Under the pieces are notes generated by a model. It made no database searches, was not told the DNA's origin, and saw only the letters and a list, made by a program, of their open reading frames with translations. Made by a program: the position numbers and the translations under genes. From JBNKVT01 sp050299335 (GTDB lineage Bacteria > Pseudomonadota > Alphaproteobacteria > Rhodobacterales > Rhodobacteraceae), in assembly GCA_050299335.1 (NCBI GenBank), contig JBNKVT010000021.1:62001-126000 (forward strand): a stretch of DNA of 64,000 bases. The letters are read 5' to 3'. Shown piece after piece: positions 36,793 through 46,187 of the stretch. The stretch's first letter is position 1. Each line of letters opens with the position of its first letter.

Positions 36793-38508
36793 CTATTCCC
36801 AGGTATCGTCCTCCGCGGGCGCCTGCTCCAGAACAAGCTGGATCTGTGCGTCATCCGCCCGGCGGATTCCCAGAAATGTCCCCTTGGCCTGACGCCGCAG
36901 CCGTGCCACCTCACTGATCAGCCCTGCGGTCGAGGCATCCCCCCCCTCGGGAACCTCGCCGCTCTTCACATTACCCAAGAGCCCGACGGCCAGTTCCTTG
37001 CCCAGTTCCACCCCCCACTGATCGAAGGAGTTGATCCCCCAGACCGCGCCTTCGACAAACACCCGATGCTCATATAGCGCAATGATCTGGCCCAGTATCT
37101 CGGGTGTCAGCTTCGGATAGATCAGCGTCGTCGACGGTCGGTTGCCGGGAAAGGTCCGGCTGCGCGCCAGCATGGTCAGGTCGCCACCGACCCCGGCCTC
37201 CGCCAGCATCCGCCGGGTCCGACCCTCGCCACGTCCGGTCATCAGCGCCTGGGATTGGGCCAGGCAATTGGCCACGAGAATATCGTGATGATGCGCCAGA
37301 TCCGCCTCGTGCCCGTCCGCGGCCACCAGAAATTCGCACGGGACGATCACCGTCCCCTGATGCAGCAACTGATAGAAAGCATGCTGTCCGTTGGTTCCGG
37401 CCTCCCCCCAGACGACCGGCCCGGTTCCGGGTTTCAAAGGCACGCCTTCCGCCGTCACCCGCTTGCCGTTGCTCTCCATGTCGAGTTGCTGCAGATAGGC
37501 TGGCAGCCGCGCCAGCCGCTGGTCATACGGCAACACAGCCCGCGTCGCATATCCGCAGAAATTCCGGTGCCAGATCCCGACCATCGCCATCAGCATCGGC
37601 AGGTTCCGTTCCGCCGGGGTCTCGCGGAAATGGCAGTCCATTGCATAGGCGCCGTCGAGGAACTGCCCGAAAGCCTCCGCCCCGATCGCGATCATCAGTG
37701 GCAGACCGACCGGCCCCCAGACCGAATAGCGCCCGCCGACCCAATCCTCGAAACTGAACACCCTTTCAGGCGCGATCCCGAAGGCCCTGGTCTTTTCCGG
37801 CGCCGAGGACACCGCCGTCAGGTGCGCGCCCGCCTCGCGGCCCAGCGCCGATTTCAGCCAGGCCCGGGCGGTCTCGGCATTGGTCATCGTCTCGAGCGTC
37901 GTGAAGGTCTTCGAGGCCACGATCACCAGCGTCCGGGCCGGATCGAGCCCCTTCAGCGTATCGGCGATATGCGCGCCATCGATGTTCGAGACATACTGCA
38001 CCCGGGGCCCGTCATGATACGGAGCCAGCGCCTGCGTCGCCATCGCCGGGCCGAGATCCGAGCCGCCGATCCCGATATTGATCACATCCGTGAACGCCCC
38101 GCCATCAGCAGCGGCGATCGTGCCCGAGCGCACGCCTTCGGCAAAGGCTGCCATCGCCTCCAGCGTCGACCGAACGCCCGGCATCACGTCCGTGCCGTCC
38201 ACCACCAGCGGCTGGCCCGAACGGTTCCTGAGGGCGGAGTGCAGGACCGGGCGGTTCTCCGACCGGTTGATCCGCGCGCCCTCGAACATCGCGTCGCGCT
38301 TGCCCGGTACGTCCCGCTCTTCGAGAAGCTGCAGCAGCAGCCCCCGGATCTCCGCGTCGATCCGCGTCTTCGAATAGTCGAGCAGCGTCCCTCCGCAGCG
38401 CGCCGAGAAGCCATCGAACCGCGCCGGGTCCGCCTCGAAAAGCTCCACGATCCGCCGCTTCCGCGTCCGGCGGGCCGCCCTCGCCAGGTCCTCCCAAGCC
38501 CCCATCAT
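36793..38508 (-). CDS. pgi: glucose-6-phosphate isomerase
   Basis: About 571 residues, converting glucose-6-phosphate and fructose-6-phosphate. Family signatures are INIGIGGSDLGP, the VASKTFTT region, the active-site region GGRYSVWGPVGLP and the C-terminal SFDQWGVELGK. The start is one of two adjacent ATGs at 38508/38505 that overlap the eda stop codon. The C-terminus carries about 25 residues beyond the usual end (RLRRQAKGTFLG onward), rich in charge. It is the last gene of the Entner-Doudoroff group. Confidence 0.95.
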   Translation of the reverse strand: MMGAWEDLARAARRTRKRRIVELFEADPARFDGFSARCGGTLLDYSKTRIDAEIRGLLLQLLEERDVPGKRDAMFEGARINRSENRPVLHSALRNRSGQPLVVDGTDVMPGVRSTLEAMAAFAEGVRSGTIAAADGGAFTDVINIGIGGSDLGPAMATQALAPYHDGPRVQYVSNIDGAHIADTLKGLDPARTLVIVASKTFTTLETMTNAETARAWLKSALGREAGAHLTAVSSAPEKTRAFGIAPERVFSFEDWVGGRYSVWGPVGLPLMIAIGAEAFGQFLDGAYAMDCHFRETPAERNLPMLMAMVGIWHRNFCGYATRAVLPYDQRLARLPAYLQQLDMESNGKRVTAEGVPLKPGTGPVVWGEAGTNGQHAFYQLLHQGTVIVPCEFLVAADGHEADLAHHHDILVANCLAQSQALMTGRGEGRTRRMLAEAGVGGDLTMLARSRTFPGNRPSTTLIYPKLTPEILGQIIALYEHRVFVEGAVWGINSFDQWGVELGKELAVGLLGNVKSGEVPEGGDASTAGLISEVARLRRQAKGTFLGIRRADDAQIQLVLEQAPAEDDTWE

Positions 38509-39155
38509 GCCCCTCCCAGCCTTGCTGCATCCCGCGCCAGCGCCTCGATCCCGGCCCAGTCGCCCGACGCCACCTTGTCGGCGGGCGCCACCCAGGACCC
38601 CCCGGCACAGAGCACGTTCGGCAGCGCCAGATAGTCCCGCGCGTTCTCCGGCGAGACCCCGCCCGTCGGACAGAACGAAATCTGCGGCAAGGGCGCGCCA
38701 ATCGCCTTTAGCGCCGCCGCCCCGCCCGAGGCTTCTGCCGGGAAGAATTTCAGCACGTCGTATCCGCGCGCCAGCATCTCCATCGCCTCTGTCGCCGTCG
38801 CGGCCCCGGCCAGCAACGGCAACCCTTCCGCCTCGCAAGCCGCCACCAGCGCGTCCGTCGCGCCCGGAGACACCCCGAACCGCGCGCCCGCTGCCTTGGC
38901 ATTGCGCACGTCTTCGGGGGTCACCAGTGTCCCCGCCCCGACCACGCCACCCGGCACCTCGGCCATCGCCCGGATCGCCTCCAGAGCCGCCGGTGTCCTG
39001 AGCGTCACCTCCAGGGCCGGTAATCCGCCCGCCACCAACGCCTCCGCCAGCGGCCGCGCCGCGCCTGCATCCTTGACCACCAGCACCGGCACGATCTGCG
39101 CCAGCCCGCAAATCTCCCGCGTCCGCGCGCAGGCATCCTTCGCCGTCATTCCCAT
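38505..39155 (-). CDS. eda: 2-dehydro-3-deoxy-6-phosphogluconate aldolase
   Basis: A 216-residue class I aldolase cleaving KDPG to pyruvate and glyceraldehyde-3-phosphate. Key residues: Glu49 (ALEVTLRT), Arg53 and the Schiff-base Lys136 (DVLKFFPAE), plus PTGGVSPEN for phosphate binding. It may instead start at the second Met (residue 3). Its stop overlaps the pgi start, so the two are translationally coupled. Confidence 0.96.
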   Translation of the reverse strand: MGMTAKDACARTREICGLAQIVPVLVVKDAGAARPLAEALVAGGLPALEVTLRTPAALEAIRAMAEVPGGVVGAGTLVTPEDVRNAKAAGARFGVSPGATDALVAACEAEGLPLLAGAATATEAMEMLARGYDVLKFFPAEASGGAAALKAIGAPLPQISFCPTGGVSPENARDYLALPNVLCAGGSWVAPADKVASGDWAGIEALARDAARLGGA

Positions 39156-39203
39156 TCGCTCACCTTTCCCCGCAGGGCCCCCTGTCCAAGGCCCGATCCC
39201 TGT

Positions 39204-39812
39204 CTACCATAAGCTCTCAGCCGCGCGCCCGGGCCAGTCCTGATCATATTTCCGCCCGTCAACCTCACCCTTCGACATTGCCCCGAGGATCGCCCCCGGG
39301 CTCGGCAGCCCCGACAGATCAGGCCGCACATCCCAGAGCCCTGCCCGCATACAGGCCCGCGCGCATTGGAAATACACCTCGCCGATCCGCACCATCACCA
39401 CCGAGCGCGGCGCCTTGCCGTCAACGGCGAACACGTCACAGGTCTCCGCATCAATCGCCACCCGCGCTTCACCATTCACCCGGATCACCGTATCCGATCC
39501 CGGCACCAGAAACATGCACGAGACCCTCGGATCGCGCACGATATTGCGCAAACTGTCCATCCGGTTGTTCCCCCGCCGGTCCGGCAGCGCCAGGGTCCGC
39601 TCATCAACCACCGTCACCACCTGCCCGCGATCCCCGCGCGGCGAGCAATCCAACCCTTCCGGCCCGATGGTCGCCAGCGCACAGAACGGCGCCGCCTCGA
39701 TCCAGGCGCGGTACTGTGCTGTCAGATGATCCGCCACCTTGGCCAGCGAGGTCACCCCCGGTTCACCGTAGATGACTTCAAGATCAGCTTCCGTCTCCGC
39801 AAACCGCGCCAT
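39204..39812 (-). CDS. PPOX-type FMN-binding flavoprotein (MSMEG_1061-like)
   Basis: A 202-residue pyridoxamine-5'-phosphate-oxidase-like split-barrel protein. It contains the conserved FCALATIGPEGLDCSPRGD and RRGNNRMDSLRNI segments that mark the MSMEG_1061-type FMN-dependent family, and a C-terminal CARACMRAGLWD. ATG at 39812 is chosen because AGGAG lies 10 bases upstream. It sits between edd and eda on the same strand, but its substrate is unknown and a link to sugar metabolism is only positional. Confidence 0.85.
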   Translation of the reverse strand: MARFAETEADLEVIYGEPGVTSLAKVADHLTAQYRAWIEAAPFCALATIGPEGLDCSPRGDRGQVVTVVDERTLALPDRRGNNRMDSLRNIVRDPRVSCMFLVPGSDTVIRVNGEARVAIDAETCDVFAVDGKAPRSVVMVRIGEVYFQCARACMRAGLWDVRPDLSGLPSPGAILGAMSKGEVDGRKYDQDWPGRAAESLW

Positions 39813-39906
39813 GCACCCCATTCTCCTTCTTGAAAATACCTCCGGGGGGTGTGGGGGGCGGAGCCCCCCACGGATCGTCCCGCGAAGCGGGGCGAAATTC
39901 CTTGCC

Positions 39907-41709
39907 TCAGACCGCCACACTCGCCCCCGTCTCCGCCGAGCCCACCATGGCCCGGAACGCCGCGAACATTTCCCGGCCCGTCCCGGAATGATACCCCGAC
40001 AGATCGGGAACCACCGCCGCGCGCCCCGAAATCTCGCCCAGCACATCCAGTACGCCCGAAACCGCATCCACCCGCACCAGATCGCCATCGGCGATCCGCG
40101 CCAGCGCCCCGCCATCCAGCGCCTCGGGACAGACATGGATCGCCGCCGGGACCTTGCCCGAGGCCCCCGACATCCGCCCGTCCGTCACCAGCGCCACCTT
40201 CAGCCCCCTGTCCTGCAGCACCGCCAGCAAGGGGGTCAGCGAGTGCAGTTCCGGCATCCCGTTCGCCTTCGGTCCCTGGAACCGCACAACGACCACCACA
40301 TCCTCGGTGAATTCCCCGGCCCTGTAGGCCGCCTTTACCTCCTCCTGATCGTCAAACACCCGGGCACGCGCCTCGATCACATGCCGCTCGGGCGCCACCG
40401 CCGAGACCTTCATCACCCCGGTCCCGAGGCTGCCTGACAGCCGCTTCAGCCCGCCCGTCGGCTGGAACGGTGCCGCCACCGGCTTCAATATCCGGTCATT
40501 GAGGCTCTCGCCCGCGCCCTCGACCCAGCTCAGCACCCCGTCGATCAGCTTCGGCTCGCGCGTATAATGCGCCAGCCCGTCCCCGGCCACAGTCCTGGTA
40601 TCGGGATGCAGCAGCCCCGCCTCCAAGAGCTCCCCGATCATGTACCCGAGCCCGCCCGCGGCATGGAAGTGGTTCACATCCGCCAGCCCGTTGGGATAGA
40701 CCCGCGCCATCAGCGGCACTGCATCCGACAGGGTGGAAAAATCCGTCCAGTCGAGGATCACGCCGGCTGCCCTTGCCATCGCGATCAGGTGAATAAGCAG
40801 ATTGGTCGACCCGCCCGTCGCCATCAGCCCGACAATGCCGTTCACGAAGGCCTTCTCGTCCAAGACCGCGCTCACCGGCGTGTATTCATTGCCCAAAGCC
40901 GAGATCGCCAGCGCCCGCTTCGCACCTTCCACCGTCAGCGCGTCGCGCAATTCCGTCCCCGGATTGACGAAACTGGCCCCCGGCAGGTGCAGCCCCATGA
41001 ACTCCATCAGCATCTGGTTGGTGTTGGCGGTGCCGTAGAAGGTACAGGTCCCCGGCCCGTGATAGGAGGCCATCTCGGCCTCCATCAGCTTGTCCCGACC
41101 GACCTCGCCAGCGGCAAACAACTGCCGCACCTTCGCCTTCTCGTCATTCGGCAGTCCCGAGACCATCGGCCCCGCCGGCAAAAACACCGCCGGAATATGC
41201 CCGAATGTCGCCGCCGCCATCACCAGCCCCGGCACGATCTTGTCGCAGACACCCAGATAAACCGCCGCATCAAACGTCTTGTGGCTCAGCGCCACCCCAG
41301 CGGCCAACGCGATCACATCGCGCGAGAACAGCGACAGCTCCATCCCCTCGCGCCCTTGCGTGACCCCATCGCACATCGCCGGAACACCGCCCGCGACCTG
41401 CGCCGTGCCGCCGACATCCCGCGCCGCCTTGCGGATCAGGGCGGGATAGGTCTCGAAAGGCTGATGCGCCGACAGCATGTCGTTATAGGCGGTGACAATC
41501 CCCAGATTCCCCGCCTCGCCCGCGACCAGCGTGCCCTTGTCGTCCCCCATCGCCGCATAGGCATGGGCAAGGTTCGAGCAGCTCAGATGCGACCGGTTCG
41601 TGCCCTCGTCCCGCTGCCGCGCCATCCGCTCCAGATAGATCGCCCGCGCCTCGCGGCTGCGTTCAACGATATCCGCGGTGACCTTCGCGACCGTGTCCCT
41701 CAGCGCCAT
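39907..41709 (-). CDS. edd: phosphogluconate dehydratase
   Basis: A 600-residue IlvD/Edd-family [4Fe-4S] dehydratase making KDPG from 6-phosphogluconate, the first committed Entner-Doudoroff step. Typical motifs are SAHQPFETYP, GVPAMCDGVTQG with the cluster cysteine, GTCTFYGTANTNQ and TDGRMSGASGKVPAAIH. It starts one base after zwf stops. Confidence 0.97.
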   Translation of the reverse strand: MALRDTVAKVTADIVERSREARAIYLERMARQRDEGTNRSHLSCSNLAHAYAAMGDDKGTLVAGEAGNLGIVTAYNDMLSAHQPFETYPALIRKAARDVGGTAQVAGGVPAMCDGVTQGREGMELSLFSRDVIALAAGVALSHKTFDAAVYLGVCDKIVPGLVMAAATFGHIPAVFLPAGPMVSGLPNDEKAKVRQLFAAGEVGRDKLMEAEMASYHGPGTCTFYGTANTNQMLMEFMGLHLPGASFVNPGTELRDALTVEGAKRALAISALGNEYTPVSAVLDEKAFVNGIVGLMATGGSTNLLIHLIAMARAAGVILDWTDFSTLSDAVPLMARVYPNGLADVNHFHAAGGLGYMIGELLEAGLLHPDTRTVAGDGLAHYTREPKLIDGVLSWVEGAGESLNDRILKPVAAPFQPTGGLKRLSGSLGTGVMKVSAVAPERHVIEARARVFDDQEEVKAAYRAGEFTEDVVVVVRFQGPKANGMPELHSLTPLLAVLQDRGLKVALVTDGRMSGASGKVPAAIHVCPEALDGGALARIADGDLVRVDAVSGVLDVLGEISGRAAVVPDLSGYHSGTGREMFAAFRAMVGSAETGASVAV

Positions 41710-41710
41710 C

Positions 41711-43177
41711 TCACGCCCCGCCCGTCTGGATTTCCCGCCAGCGCCGCCCGTCGCGGTGCATCAGCGCCAGCGCGTCCTCAGGCCCAGAGCCGCCCTGGTC
41801 ATAGGGCTGTGGCCTGCCGGAGGAATGCTCCCAGGCGTCGAGCATCGCATCGGTCCAGCCCCAGGCGGCCTCGACCTCGTCGCCGCGCATGAACAGGGTC
41901 TGGTTGCCGCGCACCACGTCCATGATCAGCCGCTCATAGGCGTCGGGCACGTTCCCTCCGTCCGCCCCCAATGCCTCGGCGAAGGTCATGTCCAGCGGCA
42001 CCTCGGTCAGCCGCATGCCGCCCGGTCCGGGGTCCTTGATGGTCATGCGAAGGGTGATCCCTTCATCCGGCTGCAGGCGGATAATCAGCGCATTGCCGCG
42101 TTTCTCGTCCACCTCCGGAAAGATCGAATGCGGCACGTCCTTGAAAATGATCGCGATCTCGGACAGCCGCGCCCTGAGCTTCTTGCCCGTCCTGAGGTAA
42201 AACGGCGTCCCCGCCCAGCGCCAGTTCGAGATCTGCGCCTTGATCGCCACATAGCTTTCGGTCTTGCTGTCCGGGTTCTCGGCATGGTCGAGATAAGAAT
42301 CCCCCCCCGCCTTCGAGGCCCGGTACTGCCCGCGCACCGTATCGGCCACCGGCACCGGATCGAGCGCCCGGATCACCTTCAGCTTCTCATCGCGCACCGC
42401 GTCCGGTTCGAACCGCGAGGGCGGCTCCATCGCGGTCAGACACAAAAGCTGCATCAGGTGATTCTGGATCATGTCGCGCATCGCGCCCGAGCGGTCGTAG
42501 TAGCCGCCGCGCCCTTCGACCCCGATACTCTCGGCTACGGTGATCTGCACATGATCGACATGCTGGGCGTTCCACAAGGGTTCGAACAGCGCATTGGCAA
42601 AGCGCAAGGCCATCAGGTTCTGCACCGTCTCCTTGCCGAGATAATGGTCGATCCGGTAAATCTGCTCCTCGTCGAACGAGGCCCTCAGCTGCGCGTTCAG
42701 CGCCTTGGCCGAAGCCAGATCATGCCCCAGCGGCTTTTCCACCACGATGCGGCTGTCGGCCGTCGCCAGCCCGGTCTCCTTCAGCCGGTCTGCGATCGCG
42801 CCGAAGATCGACGGGCCCACCGAAAGGTAAAAGACCCGCACCGCCGATTTCCGGAGACAGGATTTCAGATCGCTCCACCCGCCCTCGCCGGTCGCGTCCA
42901 GGGTCACGAAATGCAGGCAGTCGACGAAATCGGCGATCACAGAAGCGTCACGCTGCGCCTCGGGCAGGAATTCGTCGAGAGCGGCCCGGATCGTTTCCTG
43001 ATACTCCGCCCGCCCCAGTTCACCGCGCGCACACCCGATGATCCGCGCATCCTTGGGCATCTGCCCGGCCAGCATCCGCCGGTACAGAGACGGCAGGATC
43101 TTGCGCCGGGCCAGATCGCCGGTTCCGCCAAAGATGACGAGGTCGAACGGATCGACCGGAATGACGCGTGCAACCAT
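41711..43177 (-). CDS. zwf: glucose-6-phosphate dehydrogenase
   Basis: A 488-residue enzyme oxidising glucose-6-phosphate to 6-phosphogluconolactone. The NADP-binding motif is IFGGTGDLARRK near the N-terminus. The active-site RIDHYLGKE signature is present. It lies 11 bases after the kinase gene and is immediately followed by edd. No lactonase (pgl) gene lies in this cluster. Confidence 0.97.
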   Translation of the reverse strand: MVARVIPVDPFDLVIFGGTGDLARRKILPSLYRRMLAGQMPKDARIIGCARGELGRAEYQETIRAALDEFLPEAQRDASVIADFVDCLHFVTLDATGEGGWSDLKSCLRKSAVRVFYLSVGPSIFGAIADRLKETGLATADSRIVVEKPLGHDLASAKALNAQLRASFDEEQIYRIDHYLGKETVQNLMALRFANALFEPLWNAQHVDHVQITVAESIGVEGRGGYYDRSGAMRDMIQNHLMQLLCLTAMEPPSRFEPDAVRDEKLKVIRALDPVPVADTVRGQYRASKAGGDSYLDHAENPDSKTESYVAIKAQISNWRWAGTPFYLRTGKKLRARLSEIAIIFKDVPHSIFPEVDEKRGNALIIRLQPDEGITLRMTIKDPGPGGMRLTEVPLDMTFAEALGADGGNVPDAYERLIMDVVRGNQTLFMRGDEVEAAWGWTDAMLDAWEHSSGRPQPYDQGGSGPEDALALMHRDGRRWREIQTGGA

Positions 43178-43188
43178 TTGCAGGCCCC

Positions 43189-44112
43189 TTAAAGCTCGTC
43201 GCGCCTCGGCAGGTCCGCCCCACGGCGCGAGCAGGTTATCGCGGCGGCCTTGGCCGCCAGGTCGAGGATGTCTTTCAGAGCGGCTTCGTCCAGCCCGTCA
43301 ATCACCTTACGCGGCTTGCCCCTGAGGGCCAGCTCGGCAAGCAGCGCGGCCTGGAACGTATCGCCTGCGCCGACAGTGTCAACGACCTTCGTCGCAGGCG
43401 GGGACACTTCCACGCGACCCCCGTTCGCCAGCCACCCGATCGCCGTCTCACCACCATCGGTGACCACGACGAGGCCGATACCTTCGGCCAGCCACCCGGC
43501 GGCCAGATCGTCCGCCGACCGTCCCGGAAACAGCGCCCCGATATCCTCCGCCGAAATCTTCAGCAAGTCCACATGCGGTACAAGGGCGGCCACCCGCCGC
43601 TGCCAGACCCTCATATCCGGCTCGATGGTCGGGCGGATATTCGGATCGAGCGAGATGAACCGCTCCCCATGTCGCGCCGCCAGTTCGGCCAGAGCATCCG
43701 CCCCAGGTGCGACCGCAATCGAATAGGACCCGAAATGCAGGCCATCGATCTCGTCCCCCAGTTCCGGCAGTTGCGCCACCGTCAGCGAGGTATCCGCCGA
43801 ATTCTCCCCATAGAACTGATAGGCCGGGCTGCCCGCCGCATCGAGCCCCACCAGGCTCAGCGTTGTCGGCCGCGCATTGGTGACGCAATACCGCGTCCCG
43901 ACCCCCTCATCCTCAAGCACCTGCCGCAGCCGCACCCCCAGCATGTCCCCAGACAGTCCGGTCAGCATCGCCGCCTGCCCGCCGAGCCTGGCCACCCCGA
44001 TGGCGACATTGAACGGCGAGCCGCCAGCCCGCGCCTCCCAGGTCGCAGCCCCCGGCCCCGCCTCATCGCTCAGAAAGAAGTCGAACAGCGAATCGCCGCA
44101 GATCAGATACAT
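43189..44112 (-). CDS. PfkB-family carbohydrate kinase (fructokinase-like)
   Basis: A 307-residue ribokinase/PfkB-fold sugar kinase. The first signature is ARAGGSPFNVAIGVARLG. The second, with the catalytic Asp, is DTVGAGDTFQAALL. Such kinases phosphorylate fructose, ribose, KDG or nucleosides. The location upstream of zwf-edd-eda-pgi favours a hexose such as fructose, whose phosphate would enter through Pgi. The identity of the sugar is inference. Confidence 0.9.
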   Translation of the reverse strand: MYLICGDSLFDFFLSDEAGPGAATWEARAGGSPFNVAIGVARLGGQAAMLTGLSGDMLGVRLRQVLEDEGVGTRYCVTNARPTTLSLVGLDAAGSPAYQFYGENSADTSLTVAQLPELGDEIDGLHFGSYSIAVAPGADALAELAARHGERFISLDPNIRPTIEPDMRVWQRRVAALVPHVDLLKISAEDIGALFPGRSADDLAAGWLAEGIGLVVVTDGGETAIGWLANGGRVEVSPPATKVVDTVGAGDTFQAALLAELALRGKPRKVIDGLDEAALKDILDLAAKAAAITCSRRGADLPRRDEL

Positions 44113-44186
44113 CGCCGGTCCCCGTTGGCCGTGTCATCGCCGGGATACCCCAACACCCCGCCCATGGCCAGAGCCGCCCGCCGCGA

Positions 44187-44741
44187 TCACCATGACTTTT
44201 CCGAAGCGGCTTCGTCTCTGCGCACATAGCGGCCCAGACGGCCCAGAAACCGGTCGATCTCGCGCAGAATCGAAGCCCCGTCGAGCGCCGCCCCGTCCGC
44301 CGCCTCAAGCGCCTCGCTGGTCCAGCCGCCCTCCGGCTCCAGCGCTGTCGCCAGATGCCCAAGCCGCTCCCGATCCGCGTTGGACAAATCCAGCTTTCCG
44401 GCTTCCGCCAGCAAAACCTGCCGCTCGCGCACCCGGCACATCGCCCTAAACGCCCGCGTCATCGGGGCCAGCAAGGCAGGATCGTCCTGCCAGCTGCGCC
44501 CGGCGAACATCTCCTGCACCACCACCTGCCCGGCCCCGTGGCAATCATAGGCCGCACAGCCCGGGAACCCCGCCTTGGGCAAATGGTCATGGATCGCACA
44601 GACCGCCCCGGCCCCGAGATTCGGGCAGGGTTCATCCACCGCCTTGTCGATCCCGAAACTCTCCGAGCGGTCAAACGCGAACGCCACGCAGCACAGCCCC
44701 GCGCAGCGCCCGCAATCGGGCTGAAACCGCGCCCCGGTCAC
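44187..44741 (-). CDS. cysteine-rich putative metal-binding protein
   Basis: A 184-residue protein with a dense N-terminal cysteine pattern: CGRCAGLCC, PCPNL, CAIH, GCAAYDC, then a helical C-terminal half. The same cysteine module is found fused to pentapeptide repeats in some actinobacteria, but here no pentapeptide repeats follow. The pattern suggests an iron-sulfur or zinc site. I choose GTG at 44741 because GGAGGAG lies 8 bases upstream. It precedes the PfkB kinase by 74 bases and may share its transcript. Function unknown. Confidence 0.75.
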   Translation of the reverse strand: MTGARFQPDCGRCAGLCCVAFAFDRSESFGIDKAVDEPCPNLGAGAVCAIHDHLPKAGFPGCAAYDCHGAGQVVVQEMFAGRSWQDDPALLAPMTRAFRAMCRVRERQVLLAEAGKLDLSNADRERLGHLATALEPEGGWTSEALEAADGAALDGASILREIDRFLGRLGRYVRRDEAASEKSW

Positions 44742-44810
44742 GGTCCCCGCTCCTCCTTCTTCCAAATACTCCCGCCGGAGGCGTCCCGGACCATCGGGCC
44801 CGAGGACATG

Positions 44811-45137
44811 CTAGTCCTTGCGAAAATATTTCTTCTCCCGCGGCTTGCCGTCCCAGCCCGGCTTGCCCTTGGGCTTGTCATCGCGCCCGCCGAAGGATTT
44901 CCCGCCGCCGTCGCGATCGCCCTTGAAGGGCTTGCCCTTCCCGGCAAACCGCCGCGGCCCGTCATCATCCTCGCGGACTTCCCATTTCTTCAGAAGCTTC
45001 GCGTTGAACGCATCCCGCCCGATCTCGCCCTCGTGGCACCAGACACAGGCGATCTGCTCGCCATCAACAGCCTCGACCGCCATCCGCATCGAGCCCGCCG
45101 TCAGGACCACCAGGTCCCCGATCTCAAATCCCGCCAT
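44811..45137 (-). CDS. YodC/DUF2158-like small protein with basic tail
   Basis: A 108-residue protein. Residues 1-52 match the DUF2158 pattern (FEIGDLVVLTAGSMRMAVEAV, then CVWCHEGEIGRDAF). The rest is a low-complexity Gly/Lys/Asp/Arg tail (GKGKPFKGDRDGGGK), suggestive of nucleic-acid binding. The start at 45137 is chosen for homology; in-frame codons upstream lack a good ribosome site. It diverges from the orphan gene at 45286. Confidence 0.72.
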   Translation of the reverse strand: MAGFEIGDLVVLTAGSMRMAVEAVDGEQIACVWCHEGEIGRDAFNAKLLKKWEVREDDDGPRRFAGKGKPFKGDRDGGGKSFGGRDDKPKGKPGWDGKPREKKYFRKD

Positions 45138-45285
45138 AACGTAACATACCTTTCGCATTGGGAAGCCTGGCTCATACGCCAATCAGCAATTTCGCGAAAG
45201 CAAAATACCACAGTGATCCGCAAATCTTGAGGCCCCAGGACGTATAGCCTTTCGCAATTGGCATTTTTGAGCGTATCGAAGCGCG

Positions 45286-46122
45286 ATGAAAAAGATTTTT
45301 GAAGTACGCTCGATTTCCAAAGGTAACGGCAAAATACACACTTGGGGTGCGCGAAAGACACTAGACGAAGCAACTCAATTGATGGAAAGCAGATTTGGCG
45401 CAGCACGTCGCGAATGGGCTGAGAAGCATCACGAACGCTGGTGGATCGAAGAACTCGATGTCACCGGTTGCTTCGAGTTCCCGTCGAAGCCTACACCGCG
45501 CGAAAGATACTCTACGCGCGAGCACGTCGTTTTAACCGGCGCAGGCCACCGCAACACGCTGAAGATCGAAGTCCTCGACGAAGCTGGCGAAACCGTCGCG
45601 GAGTATGACCGGAACTATGGCGCATTGATGCAAACTTTCGAGCCGTTTCGGCAAGGCGACCGGATGTTTGCACTGGTATCGACAGACTACACGGCGACGT
45701 CGGTTCTGGATCTGGCCACTGGTGAAACCATTGCTGGCGAAACGCCCCATACCCATGGGTTCTGTCCGGTCGGGTTCTACGTACCGGACTGGTGGGACAT
45801 AAATGGGGACACCATTCTACCCGGATCGTCGCGCTGGAGCTCGGACCATGAATTCCCAAAGGGAGATTTCGGATTTGTCTGGGGATGCGTCTGGGGGGAT
45901 GACTCGTCCTGGAAGATACAGGTTCTTGATCTTTCCGATATTCAGAACGGAAGGATTCTCCGGGACGAAAGATTTGGCTATGTGAGGTTGGCGAGCGCTC
46001 CGGATGTGCATCCAAAAGAGTTCATTTCGTGCAGTTTCCACGATGGAAAATGTACTGTGAAGCTCAAAACGGAAAACGCGTTTGATCTCGCGACAGGCAA
46101 GATGCTTAGCGACTTCGACTGA
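45286..46122 (+). CDS. hypothetical protein of lower G+C content
   Basis: A 278-residue soluble protein I cannot place in a family. It starts MKKIFEVRSISKGNG, has several Trp-rich stretches (ERWWIEELDV, FYVPDWWDINGD, VWGCVWGDDSSWK) and looks mostly beta-stranded in its C-terminal two thirds, with no signal peptide. Codon use and base composition are clearly less G+C-rich than the genes either side, which suggests acquisition by transfer. The frame is long, ATG-initiated and intact, so it is likely real. Confidence 0.72.
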   Translation: MKKIFEVRSISKGNGKIHTWGARKTLDEATQLMESRFGAARREWAEKHHERWWIEELDVTGCFEFPSKPTPRERYSTREHVVLTGAGHRNTLKIEVLDEAGETVAEYDRNYGALMQTFEPFRQGDRMFALVSTDYTATSVLDLATGETIAGETPHTHGFCPVGFYVPDWWDINGDTILPGSSRWSSDHEFPKGDFGFVWGCVWGDDSSWKIQVLDLSDIQNGRILRDERFGYVRLASAPDVHPKEFISCSFHDGKCTVKLKTENAFDLATGKMLSDFD

Positions 46123-46143
46123 TATTCTTTCTTAAACTGTAAT

Positions 46144-46181
46144 AGAGAAAACCCCGCCCGATCCTCTCGAACCGGACGGGG
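46144..46181 (-). terminator. intrinsic terminator of the slipin gene
   Basis: Read on the minus strand, GCCCCGTCCGG pairs with a CGGGCGGGG arm and is followed by TTTTCTC. It sits 7 bases past the slipin stop codon and also lies just after the convergent orphan gene. Confidence 0.65.
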
Positions 46182-46187
46182 CAATCT

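Noticed and set aside
36793..39111. A 772-codon version of Pgi reading back through eda
   Set aside because: The first 200 residues are low-complexity and overlap eda in another frame. Pgi homology begins just after the ATG pair at 38508/38505.
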